Below are positions 16,487 to 24,654 of a stretch of DNA of 64,000 nucleotides, one piece after another. This stretch comes from Paenibacillus sp. ACRRY. GTDB lineage: Bacteria; Bacillota; Bacilli; Paenibacillales; Paenibacillaceae. The first letter of the stretch is position 1. Every line of letters begins with the position of its first letter. The notes below the pieces were generated by a model. That model was not told the DNA's origin. It was given only the letters and a program-made list of their open reading frames with translations, and made no database searches. The translations under genes were made by a program, and so were the position numbers. The stretch is from the NCBI RefSeq assembly GCF_022346995.1, contig NZ_JAKRNM010000016.1, positions 20,176-84,175 of the forward strand, in the 5' to 3' direction.

Positions 16487-17584
16487 ATGTATTTAAGACA
16501 AGATACACGTCCCGTAAAAGTAGGGAATATAACGATTGGTGGCAGTAACGAAGTCATTATTCAAAGTATGTGTACTACAAAAACGGCAGACGTTGAGGCT
16601 ACCGTTGCAGAAATTCTGCGACTGGAAGAAGCAGGATGCCAAATAGTACGTGTAACCGTAAATAATGAGGAAGCTGCTGCAGCCATTAAGGAAATCAAGA
16701 AACGCATCAACATTCCGCTTGTGGCAGATATTCACTTTAACTATAAATTGGCTCTTCTTGCGATAGAGAACGGCATCGATAAAGTCCGGATCAATCCAGG
16801 CAACATCGGTAAACGTGCTAAAGTGGAAGAAGTCGTGAAAGCATGTAAGGAACGTGGTATACCCATTCGGATCGGGGTTAACGCGGGTTCACTGGAAAAT
16901 CATTTGCTTGAGAAGTACGGATATCCAACAGCTGATGCTATGGTAGAAAGTGCATTGTATCACATTGGTATTCTGGAAGAACTCGATTTCCATGATATTA
17001 TCGTTTCACTGAAAGCATCGGACGTACCGATGGCGATTGAAGCGTATTCCAAGGCGGCTCAGATCATTAAATATCCGTTGCACTTGGGAATTACGGAAGC
17101 GGGTACTCTGTTCTCGGGTACAATTAAGAGCTCGGCAGGTATGGGTGCTCTGCTCTCCATGGGTATTGGTTCAACAATGCGGATCTCGCTCAGCGCAGAC
17201 CCGGTAGAAGAAATCAAGGTTGCACGCGATTTGCTCAAAACCTTTGGGCTCATTTCGAATGCCGCCACGTTGATTTCCTGCCCAACTTGCGGTCGTCTGG
17301 ACATTGATCTCTTCTCTATTGCCAACGAGGTGGAAGAGTATATCTCCAAACTCAAGGTGCCAATTAAGGTGTCTGTACTGGGATGTGCGGTGAATGGTCC
17401 AGGTGAGGCGAAAGAAGCGGATATCGGGATTGCCGGTGCCCGTGGAGAAGGTCTCTTGTTCCGTCACGGTAAGATGATCCGTAAAGTGCCTGAAGAAATC
17501 ATGGTAGAGGAATTAAAAAAGGAAATCGATAAAATCGTCGAAACCTATGAAACAACAGGAGTAATTCCTGGTCGCTCGCACTGA
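16487..17584 (+). CDS. ispG: 4-hydroxy-3-methylbut-2-en-1-yl diphosphate synthase (flavodoxin)
   Basis: Penultimate-stage enzyme of the MEP isoprenoid pathway; it reductively opens methylerythritol cyclodiphosphate using a 4Fe-4S cluster. 365 residues from ATG 16487 (GGGGAG about 11 nt upstream); an in-frame TTG at 16460 would add 9 residues and has a poorly spaced ribosome site. The TIM-barrel N-terminus reads 'TRPVKVGNITIGGSNEVIIQ'. The cluster ligands are visible in 'CPTCGR' and 'VLGCAVNGPGEA'. It lacks the insertion domain of plant and chlamydial enzymes. It sits 120 nt after clpX and is followed by a terminator. Confidence 0.95.
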   Translation: MYLRQDTRPVKVGNITIGGSNEVIIQSMCTTKTADVEATVAEILRLEEAGCQIVRVTVNNEEAAAAIKEIKKRINIPLVADIHFNYKLALLAIENGIDKVRINPGNIGKRAKVEEVVKACKERGIPIRIGVNAGSLENHLLEKYGYPTADAMVESALYHIGILEELDFHDIIVSLKASDVPMAIEAYSKAAQIIKYPLHLGITEAGTLFSGTIKSSAGMGALLSMGIGSTMRISLSADPVEEIKVARDLLKTFGLISNAATLISCPTCGRLDIDLFSIANEVEEYISKLKVPIKVSVLGCAVNGPGEAKEADIGIAGARGEGLLFRHGKMIRKVPEEIMVEELKKEIDKIVETYETTGVIPGRSH

Positions 17585-17605
17585 TTGATTCATATATGCT
17601 TAGCA

Positions 17606-17635
17606 GAGAGCCCGTCAGCAATGGCGGGCTCTTGG
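17606..17635 (+). terminator. Terminator after ispG
   Basis: Stem AGAGCCCG / CGGGCTCT with an 8-10-nt loop, followed by a T-containing tail. Confidence 0.7.
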
Positions 17636-17752
17636 TGTCTTAACATCCATAAATTCTGACTGGACCGTTTACCTGTTGGTGAAACGGCTATACTACCATG
17701 TATTAGTATGATTCCGTAGGGAACAGTCAGAAGAACAGGAGGATGTTGAGAT

Positions 17753-19510
17753 ATGGGTGATTTAGGCATGGTCTTCATGTTGATACAGTTATTTTTTGGT
17801 GTGGTGATTGGTTTGTATTTCTGGAATTTGCTTCGGGGCCAGAAAACCAATCGCAGTGCCGTTGAGCGTGAGTCTCGCAAAGAGCTGGAGAAACTGCGTA
17901 AATTGCGTTCCATTTCACTTACGAAACCACTCGCAGAGAAGACGCGACCAGCTACCATCAATGATATCGTAGGGCAAAAAGACGGCTTGCGTGCTCTCAA
18001 GGCTGCCTTATGCAGTGCGAATCCGCAGCATGTAATCATTTATGGGCCTCCGGGGGTTGGGAAGACAGCAGCTGCTAGGGTGGTCTTGGAGGAAGCCAAA
18101 AAAAATCCATCATCACCGTTCAAACCGGATGCCAAGTTTACGGAGCTGGATGCGACAACCGCCCGTTTTGACGAACGTGGGATTGCCGATCCCTTAATTG
18201 GTTCGGTACATGATCCGATATATCAGGGAGCAGGTGCCATGGGAGTTGCGGGTATTCCTCAACCGAAACCGGGAGCTGTGACCAAAGCTCATGGGGGCAT
18301 GTTGTTTATCGATGAGATCGGTGAATTGCATTCCATTCAAATGAATAAATTACTCAAAGTGCTGGAAGATCGCAAGGTCTTTTTGGAAAGTGCGTACTAT
18401 AACTCGGAAGACACGCATACTCCTGCTTATATCCACGATATTTTTCAAAATGGCCTGCCGGCCGATTTCCGTCTTGTCGGAGCGACGACACGTTCGCCTC
18501 ATGAACTGCCTCCAGCGCTTCGTTCGCGCTGCATGGAAGTATACTTCCGACCATTGTTGCCGGAAGAGATCGGGAAGATTGCTGAGGACGCTGTGCAGAA
18601 AATCGGCTTCAGTCCTTGTCCGGATGCCGTTGAAGTGGTCAAGCGATATGCTACGAATGGACGCGAGGCGGTGAATATTATTCAACTCGCTGCCGGACTG
18701 GCACTCACTGAAAAAAGGGAGACCCTTCAGGCCTCGGATGTCGAGTGGGTAGCAGGCAGCAGCCAAATCCAGCCGCGACCGGATCGCAAGGTGCCTCAGC
18801 AGCCACAGGTCGGTTTTGTTAATGGCTTGGCCGTATATGGTCCGAATATGGGCACCATACTTGAGATTGAAGTGTCTGCCGTGCCTGTACTCAAAGATCA
18901 GGGCCGGATCAATATTACGGGCGTTGTGGATGAGGAAGAGATTGGAGGCGGTTCGCGTACACTCCGGAGAAAAAGCATGGCTAAAGGTTCGGTTGAAAAT
19001 GTGATAACCGTGTTAAAAGCCATGGGTTTACGTCCGAATGACTATGACTTGCATATCAACTTCCCGGGAGGAACACCAATTGATGGTCCATCAGCTGGCA
19101 TTGCGATGGCTACGGCAATTGCCTCTGCTATTCAGGGACGTCCTGTTGATCATGAGACAGCGATGACTGGGGAGATCAGCATTCATGGCCGCGTGAAACC
19201 GATTGGCGGCGTGCTCGCCAAAGTAGAGGCTGCTTTTCAGGCGGGAGCCAAGACCGTTATTATTCCCGCCGAAAACTGGCAGTCCATTTTTGAGAATCTG
19301 GATGGATTACGCGTCATTCCGGTAGATACGGTTCAGGATGTTTTTCGTGAGGTATTTGCCTGGGTGCCTGATTCTCAGCAGGCGGAGCAATTGAAGCACG
19401 CAGATGAGCCAGCAGCACCCGCTGCAGAGATTTTCCCTCCAGCATCTGCTTCATTTTTACGTGCTGACCTGACCCGTCCGGGACAGGTTACTGATTCGGG
19501 AAGCTGCTAA
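17753..19510 (+). CDS. lonB: ATP-dependent protease LonB
   Basis: 585 residues, the membrane-associated Lon paralogue of spore formers, lacking the LonA N-terminal substrate domain. Residues 5-26 form a membrane anchor ('GMVFMLIQLFFGVVIGLYFW'). Walker A GPPGVGKT is at 98-105 and Walker B is 'MLFIDEIGEL'. The C-terminal peptidase has the catalytic Ser in 'IDGPSAGIAMATA' and the Lys in 'GGVLAKVEAAF'. In B. subtilis lonB lies directly before lonA and is expressed in the forespore; the same order is seen here. AGGAGG precedes the ATG. The C-terminal 45 residues (Ala/Pro-rich, after 'FREVFAWVPD') look like an extra low-complexity tail. Confidence 0.96.
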   Translation: MGDLGMVFMLIQLFFGVVIGLYFWNLLRGQKTNRSAVERESRKELEKLRKLRSISLTKPLAEKTRPATINDIVGQKDGLRALKAALCSANPQHVIIYGPPGVGKTAAARVVLEEAKKNPSSPFKPDAKFTELDATTARFDERGIADPLIGSVHDPIYQGAGAMGVAGIPQPKPGAVTKAHGGMLFIDEIGELHSIQMNKLLKVLEDRKVFLESAYYNSEDTHTPAYIHDIFQNGLPADFRLVGATTRSPHELPPALRSRCMEVYFRPLLPEEIGKIAEDAVQKIGFSPCPDAVEVVKRYATNGREAVNIIQLAAGLALTEKRETLQASDVEWVAGSSQIQPRPDRKVPQQPQVGFVNGLAVYGPNMGTILEIEVSAVPVLKDQGRINITGVVDEEEIGGGSRTLRRKSMAKGSVENVITVLKAMGLRPNDYDLHINFPGGTPIDGPSAGIAMATAIASAIQGRPVDHETAMTGEISIHGRVKPIGGVLAKVEAAFQAGAKTVIIPAENWQSIFENLDGLRVIPVDTVQDVFREVFAWVPDSQQAEQLKHADEPAAPAAEIFPPASASFLRADLTRPGQVTDSGSC

Positions 19511-19536
19511 GCGCTTCCCTTCAATTGGTTTTTTAT
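19498..19536 (+). terminator. Terminator overlapping the lonB stop codon
   Basis: GGGAAGC / GCTTCCC stem with the lonB stop in its loop, followed by a T-rich tail (TTGGTTTTTT). The tail overlaps the -35 of the lon promoter. Confidence 0.6.
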
Positions 19537-19554
19537 GTGAACATTTGATAGAAT
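19525..19554 (+). promoter_or_regulatory. Probable lon promoter
   Basis: TTGGTT and TAGAAT with an 18-nt spacer. A start of transcription near 19561 would exclude the upstream ATG at 19556 as translation start. Confidence 0.55.
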
Positions 19555-19597
19555 AATGAATGACTACAACCTGAGAGCCATTGGAGGTGCGAAAGCG

Positions 19598-21937
19598 ATG
19601 GGACCGAGCAAAACGAAAGGTCGTCGTTTTCCTTTACTGCCTTTAAGAGGACTTCTCGTCTACCCGAGTATGGTACTGCATCTCGATGTGGGCCGGGAGA
19701 AATCGGTCAAGGCTTTAGAAAAAGCGATGGTAGAAGAACATTTGATTCTCCTATGTTCCCAAGCCGAGGTAAACATTGAAGAACCAACACAAGAAGACAT
19801 TTTCAGAATCGGAACCGTAGCCAAGGTCAGACAAATGCTGAAGCTTCCAAACGGAACGATTCGTGTTCTCGTGGAGGGCTTGGAACGGGCTGAAATCATT
19901 GAATATACGGACAACGAGGAATATTACGAAGTGCTGGCACAGGAACTGCCTGAAGAAGAGAACAGCCATCCGGAGACGGATGCCCTGATGCGTACGGTTC
20001 TGAACCAGTTCGAAAATTATATTAATCTGTCCAAAAAGGTAACACCCGAGACACTTGCGGCTGTGTCCGATATTGAAGAACCGGGCCGACTGGCTGATGT
20101 GATCACGAGTCACCTGTCCCTGAAAATCAAGGATAAACAGGAGATCCTGGAGACCATAGATGTTCGCGAACGTCTGGAGAAGCTTCTCGACATTCTCAAT
20201 AATGAGCGGGAAGTGCTGGAGCTTGAACGCAAAATCAGCCAGCGTGTGAAGAAGCAGATGGAGAAAACCCAGAAGGAATATTATTTGCGCGAGCAAATGA
20301 AGGCGATTCAAAAAGAACTGGGTGAAAAAGAAGGCCGTGCGGGTGAGGTTGAGGAACTCCGTAACCAGATGGAGACGCTTGGTCTGCCGGACAAGGTCAA
20401 GGAGAAGGTCGAGAAAGAGATCGACCGACTGGAAAAAATGCCTGCCAGCTCCGCTGAGGGCGGGGTCATTCGCAACTATGTGGATTGGCTGCTGGCTCTC
20501 CCTTGGAGCGAGATGACAGAGGATGATCTGGATATTCAAAAAGCTGAAGATGTGCTGAATGCCGATCATTACGGTCTGGAAAAACCAAAAGAGCGTGTGC
20601 TTGAATATTTGGCAGTTCAGAAGCTTGTCAAAAAGCTTAAAGGGCCAATTCTCTGTCTGGTTGGTCCTCCCGGGGTGGGGAAAACGTCACTTGCCCGTTC
20701 GATCGCAAGATCACTGGGCCGGGAATTTGTGAGAATCTCCCTCGGTGGTGTACGGGATGAAGCGGAAATTCGTGGCCACCGTCGTACGTATGTAGGTGCC
20801 ATGCCTGGGCGTATCATTCAGGGAATGAAAACGGCAGGTTCACTTAATCCCGTATTCCTGCTGGACGAGATCGATAAAATGGCATCTGACTTCCGCGGGG
20901 ATCCTTCTGCAGCGCTGCTTGAGGTACTTGATCCTGAGCAGAATAGTACGTTTAGCGATCACTTTGTTGAACTGCCTTTTGACTTATCCAACGTCATGTT
21001 CGTTACGACCGCCAATACGGTGCATAATATTCCTCGTCCGCTGCTCGATCGGATGGAGATGCTCAATATTCCTGGGTATACGGAGATCGAGAAACTGCAG
21101 ATTGCCAAAAACTATCTACTGCCGAAGCAGAAGCGTGATCATGGTCTGGAAGATGAACAGCTGGAGATTGGCGATGACAGCCTGCTCCGTGTTATTCGTG
21201 AATATACCCGCGAGTCTGGCGTGCGGAATCTGGAACAGCAGATGGCTTCACTGTGCCGGAAAGCGGCTAAAAATATCGTATCTGGTGCGGAAGGTCAGAT
21301 CAATATCACACCGGATGAAATCAAGGACTATCTTGGACCTGGTAAGTTCCGTTACGGCATGGCCGAGCTGGAAGACCAGATTGGTACCGTAACCGGGCTT
21401 GCATGGACCGAAGTAGGTGGAGATACGCTTGTTATTGAAGTCACGGTTGTGCCTGGAACAGGAAAACTAACGTTGACTGGTAAACTGGGTGATGTCATGA
21501 AGGAATCCGCTCAGGCGGCATTCAGTTATACGCGCTCCAAAGCTGCCCAGTTAGGTATTCCGGCTGACTTCCATGAGAAGAATGATATTCACATCCATGT
21601 ACCTGAGGGAGCCATTCCTAAGGATGGACCTTCTGCAGGAATTACGATGGCCACAGCTTTGATTTCTGCGTTGACAAACAAACATGTGTCGAAAGACATT
21701 GCGATGACTGGCGAGATTACGCTGCGTGGTCGCGTGCTGCCTATCGGCGGCTTGAAGGAAAAATCACTGGCAGCACATCGCGCCGGTTACAAAAAAATAT
21801 TATTGCCCAAGGATAACGAACGGGACCTGCGTGACATTCCGGACAGCATCAAGGAAGATGTGGAATTTGTCCCAGTAGCCCATATGGATCAGGTGCTGCA
21901 GCATGCACTCGTGGAGCAGACAGGAATTCACCTGTAG
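19598..21937 (+). CDS. lon: ATP-dependent protease LonA
   Basis: 779 residues from ATG 19598, which has GGAGGTG 8 nt upstream. The in-frame ATG at 19556 has no ribosome site and overlaps the promoter. Domain order: N-terminal substrate domain (about 10-210), coiled-coil linker ('KKQMEKTQKEYYLREQMKAI'), AAA+ module with Walker A GPPGVGKT (about 355-362) and 'VFLLDEIDKM', then the peptidase domain with Ser679 ('KDGPSAG') and Lys722 ('GGLKEKSLAAHRAG'). It degrades misfolded and regulatory proteins in the cytosol. It follows lonB but has its own promoter, so the two proteases can be expressed separately. Confidence 0.98.
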   Translation: MGPSKTKGRRFPLLPLRGLLVYPSMVLHLDVGREKSVKALEKAMVEEHLILLCSQAEVNIEEPTQEDIFRIGTVAKVRQMLKLPNGTIRVLVEGLERAEIIEYTDNEEYYEVLAQELPEEENSHPETDALMRTVLNQFENYINLSKKVTPETLAAVSDIEEPGRLADVITSHLSLKIKDKQEILETIDVRERLEKLLDILNNEREVLELERKISQRVKKQMEKTQKEYYLREQMKAIQKELGEKEGRAGEVEELRNQMETLGLPDKVKEKVEKEIDRLEKMPASSAEGGVIRNYVDWLLALPWSEMTEDDLDIQKAEDVLNADHYGLEKPKERVLEYLAVQKLVKKLKGPILCLVGPPGVGKTSLARSIARSLGREFVRISLGGVRDEAEIRGHRRTYVGAMPGRIIQGMKTAGSLNPVFLLDEIDKMASDFRGDPSAALLEVLDPEQNSTFSDHFVELPFDLSNVMFVTTANTVHNIPRPLLDRMEMLNIPGYTEIEKLQIAKNYLLPKQKRDHGLEDEQLEIGDDSLLRVIREYTRESGVRNLEQQMASLCRKAAKNIVSGAEGQINITPDEIKDYLGPGKFRYGMAELEDQIGTVTGLAWTEVGGDTLVIEVTVVPGTGKLTLTGKLGDVMKESAQAAFSYTRSKAAQLGIPADFHEKNDIHIHVPEGAIPKDGPSAGITMATALISALTNKHVSKDIAMTGEITLRGRVLPIGGLKEKSLAAHRAGYKKILLPKDNERDLRDIPDSIKEDVEFVPVAHMDQVLQHALVEQTGIHL

Positions 21938-21969
21938 ATCCGGTTAACCAAGGGAGCGTATGAAGAATG

Positions 21970-22013
21970 AACCGTTCTGCGGAAGCTTCGGCGTCCGCTG
22001 GAACGGTTTTTTT
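21970..22013 (+). terminator. Terminator between lon and engB
   Basis: Outer stem AACCGTTC / GAACGGTT, inner stem GCGGA / TCCGC, then a T-run. Confidence 0.8.
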
Positions 22014-22095
22014 GGTATGATAGAACAATGATCCAAGGCATAATACCTTCATTAGCTTCTAATGCAAGAACATGAGATCCAGAGAGGACAGATAT

Positions 22096-22740
22096 ATGAT
22101 GAAAGTAAACCAATCCGAATTTATTATCAGTGCCGTTAGGCCTGAACAATATCCCGATGATGGCCTGCCGGAGATTGCATTGGCTGGACGTTCAAACGTG
22201 GGCAAATCATCTCTGATTAATCGTTTGATTAGCCGCAAGAATCTGGCACGCACAAGTTCAACACCGGGTAAAACTCAGCAACTGAACTATTATAAAATTA
22301 ACCAGGATCTATACTTCGTCGATTTTCCGGGTTATGGTTACGCTAAAGTCTCCAAGGAGCAGCGCTTTGCCTGGGGTAAAATGATGGAGAAGTACCTGCT
22401 CGGACGCAAGGAATTGAAACTTGTCATGCAAATGGTGGATATGAGACATGAACCCTCCAAGGATGACAAGATGATGAATGAATGGCTTCGCCATCACGGA
22501 TTGCCATTGGTAGTCGTAGCAACCAAAATGGACAAGATTCCAAAAACACGCAGAGCCAAACATATCAAAGTCATCAAGCAAGCGCTCGATCTTCGTCCAG
22601 GAGATCTGTTTGTACCGTTTTCATCCGAATTAGGATTGGGTAAAGATGAATTATGGGAGATCATCACACGCCATGCAGGTATTGGACAATATGCTTCCGA
22701 TGAAACTGAACTCGAAGAGATCAGCGAAGTGAATGAATGA
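22096..22740 (+). CDS. engB: Ribosome biogenesis GTP-binding protein EngB/YsxC
   Basis: 214 residues from ATG 22096, with AGAGAGGA 7 nt upstream (the frame is open to 22072). GTPase motifs: G1 'GRSNVGKSS', G2/G3 'TSSTPGKTQQLNYY' and 'DFPGYGYAKV', G4 'ATKMDK', G5 'FSSELGLG'. It assists late 50S subunit assembly. Linkage to lon is conserved in Bacillus (lonA-ysxC-hemA). The C-terminus carries a short acidic tail ('DETELEEISEVNE'). Confidence 0.96.
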   Translation: MMKVNQSEFIISAVRPEQYPDDGLPEIALAGRSNVGKSSLINRLISRKNLARTSSTPGKTQQLNYYKINQDLYFVDFPGYGYAKVSKEQRFAWGKMMEKYLLGRKELKLVMQMVDMRHEPSKDDKMMNEWLRHHGLPLVVVATKMDKIPKTRRAKHIKVIKQALDLRPGDLFVPFSSELGLGKDELWEIITRHAGIGQYASDETELEEISEVNE

Positions 22741-23008
22741 GCAAGAAATTGTGCCAAGTTAATGCAGAAAAGTGAGTAACCTGGCTGAATAATGAATGAA
22801 TGATCGATTATATGCGTATTTTCATGGGATTTCATGTGAATTTATCGTTTTGTTCTGGAGCATATTGTTTTTGCGGTGGTGTATAATGAATATAGGTGCG
22901 TTCATGCCACAGGAACAAAAATACCGGCTTTGCCGGCCTGAAGAATTTTGAGATAACTGCCCATGAGCAGGAAGGCAAAAGAATCGGGAAAGAATTGAGG
23001 AGATTTGT

Positions 23009-23596
23009 ATGGCTCAGCGGTTAGCCACAGAGTATGTTAAAGCCACTTTTAAATTGTCAGAACCCCAGATGCATCAGTTTTTGCGCATGTCAGACGATGG
23101 CCGGATTCATCACCGGGTTAAGGTGCTTGATAACGGTTGTCAGGAAATTGTGCTTGCAGATGTCAGTGGAGAGGAAGTTCATTTTCCTTTTGACCGTCAG
23201 GAAGGGTTTTACATCTGTGAGTTGTCTTGCCGTCTGGTAAACCATCATCTGACCAACGTTGTCCGAAAACTCTTTATGACCTTTAAGGGAGATGGTGTTG
23301 TTCATCGGATTTATGAAGAATTCACCATGACGTATGTTTATGCTCAAGGCTCTGTTCGTAAAATTGTAGAACAAAACGGGGAAAATACCCGCCTGATTTA
23401 TGAATACAAAAACACATTGCTTGAATTACAGCGTCAGTTCCAGGCTCGGGATATTGAGCGTGAAATTAACCGTTTATATGCAGAGGTGGACACACTTTTA
23501 GATACTAGGATTCATACATCAGTTCCTGAAGAGCTTCGTCAGATTGATGCAAGACTTGCTCAACATCAAAAACGGCTCTTTGAACTTGAGGCTTAA
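23009..23596 (+). CDS. Conserved protein of unknown function, 195 aa
   Basis: ATG with GAGGAG about 7 nt upstream. Residues 1-125 appear alpha/beta ('HHRVKVLDNGCQEIVLADVS', 'VVRKLFMTFKGDGVVHRIYE'). The last 60 residues are strongly helical and charged, consistent with a coiled coil ('LLELQRQFQARDIEREINRL', 'ELRQIDARLAQHQKRLFELE'). No membrane segment and no catalytic motif that I recognise. It occupies the place between engB and speD and seems monocistronic, with a putative terminator at 23640. I recall that homologues in paenibacilli carry unhelpful automatic names; I assign no function. Confidence 0.75.
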   Translation: MAQRLATEYVKATFKLSEPQMHQFLRMSDDGRIHHRVKVLDNGCQEIVLADVSGEEVHFPFDRQEGFYICELSCRLVNHHLTNVVRKLFMTFKGDGVVHRIYEEFTMTYVYAQGSVRKIVEQNGENTRLIYEYKNTLLELQRQFQARDIEREINRLYAEVDTLLDTRIHTSVPEELRQIDARLAQHQKRLFELEA

Positions 23597-23639
23597 CGAA
23601 CCTTAAGACGCCCGTTATACGACTATAAATGCTTTATCC

Positions 23640-23699
23640 ATCCCCTTATTGATTCTGATCGCAGGCACTTGCCGGTTCAGCATCCGAAGGGGATTTTTT
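23640..23699 (+). terminator. Putative terminator after the 195-residue gene
   Basis: ATCCCCTT / AAGGGGAT stem, with a long loop containing a small GGCA/TGCC hairpin, followed by TTTTTT. Confidence 0.6.
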
Positions 23700-23758
23700 G
23701 TGAAAAATGCGTTCATTTAGGCTGGCAATTATTTAATTTTTTAACTGTAAAAAAAGGG

Positions 23759-23787
23759 TTGCATTCCTTTAAAATAGATGTTATTTT
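23759..23787 (+). promoter_or_regulatory. Probable speD promoter
   Basis: TTGCAT and TATTTT with a 17-nt spacer and an extended -10 TGT, about 145 nt before speD. Confidence 0.45.
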
Positions 23788-23932
23788 TATTCTCGTTGAA
23801 AAGAATATAGGAACCAGGATTCACTCAGGACATTATATGTTACGAGAGGTTTTTCCCTCGGGAAGTGAATGACGTAGGTCCTAGCGGATGAAATTTTCAA
23901 ACATTTTATTCCTAGGAAGGGGGAACCGAAGG

Positions 23933-24331
23933 ATGGAATATTCAACTTTCGGAAGACACGTTGCTGTTGATGTTTGGGGTGTCGACTTTGAGCTACTGAA
24001 CAGTGCAGAGTATCTGGAAGCCCAACTGGTTGAAGCTGCAGAGGCATGTGGTGCGACAGTAATGTCAGTGCAATCCAAGCAGTTTGAGCCACAGGGAGCG
24101 ACAGTACTTGTGCTCTTGTCAGAGAGCCATCTCTCCATTCATACGTATCCTGAGAGAGGGTTTGCGGCGATCGACTGCTACACTTGTGGTGAAACGGTAG
24201 ACCCACAGCTGGCCATTGACTACCTGGTATCCGTTTTGAAACCGGAGAAAACGTACGCTAAGAAATTGGTGCGTGGATTGGGCGAACTGCAAGTCGTAAC
24301 ACCGACAATGCAACCCACCGAACTGGTATAA
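23933..24331 (+). CDS. speD: S-adenosylmethionine decarboxylase proenzyme
   Basis: 132 residues from ATG 23933 (GGAAGGGGG upstream; the frame is open to 23888). It supplies decarboxylated SAM for spermidine synthesis. The self-cleavage site is the Glu64-Ser65 bond in 'LSESHLSIHTYPE', where Ser65 becomes the pyruvoyl group. His70 and Cys85 ('DCYTCG') match the processing and catalytic residues His68 and Cys83 of the short prokaryotic class. The short length also fits that class. It is monocistronic with a perfect terminator downstream; no spermidine synthase gene lies nearby. Confidence 0.95.
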   Translation: MEYSTFGRHVAVDVWGVDFELLNSAEYLEAQLVEAAEACGATVMSVQSKQFEPQGATVLVLLSESHLSIHTYPERGFAAIDCYTCGETVDPQLAIDYLVSVLKPEKTYAKKLVRGLGELQVVTPTMQPTELV

Positions 24332-24396
24332 CTGATGTAGATAAACATGAACAATGTTCACATATTGGGACGGAATGTAACCATCCCGAATTATAA

Positions 24397-24430
24397 ATAG
24401 TCATGGAATTATTCCATGACTATTTGTTTT
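24397..24430 (+). terminator. Terminator of speD
   Basis: Perfect 13-bp stem ATAGTCATGGAAT / ATTCCATGACTAT followed by TTGTTTT. Confidence 0.9.
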
Positions 24431-24567
24431 AATATTCGAAGAAATGGATTTGAACGAATAACGGAGAAGATTGGTGAGACACTACAATAAATGACAATGC
24501 ATAGGATGATCTACATGGGGATTTCATAAACATTTCATAAAAATGGCCCGGTCGCGGTCGCGATGTG

Positions 24568-24576
24568 TGATATAAT
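24568..24576 (+). promoter_or_regulatory. Extended -10 promoter of the hemA operon
   Basis: TG-A-TATAAT with a GC-rich upstream spacer (GGTCGCGGTCGCGA) and no good -35, 79 nt before hemA. Confidence 0.5.
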
Positions 24577-24654
24577 TAACCATGTCAAGCATAAATGGAT
24601 GGAGATATGTAGAAAACACTTTGATTGGAAATTTATTAGGCAGGTGAACTTGCA

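Larger units (their letters stand above)
23597..23932 (+). other. Gap before speD
   Basis: 336 bp holding a terminator (23640-23699), an AT-rich promoter region (23759-23787) and the speD leader. No other gene is supported. Confidence 0.6.
24332..24654 (+). other. speD-hemA intergenic region
   Basis: 323 bp with the speD terminator (24397-24430) and the hemA promoter element (24568-24576). The last 78 nt form the hemA leader. Nothing else is supported. Confidence 0.6.
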
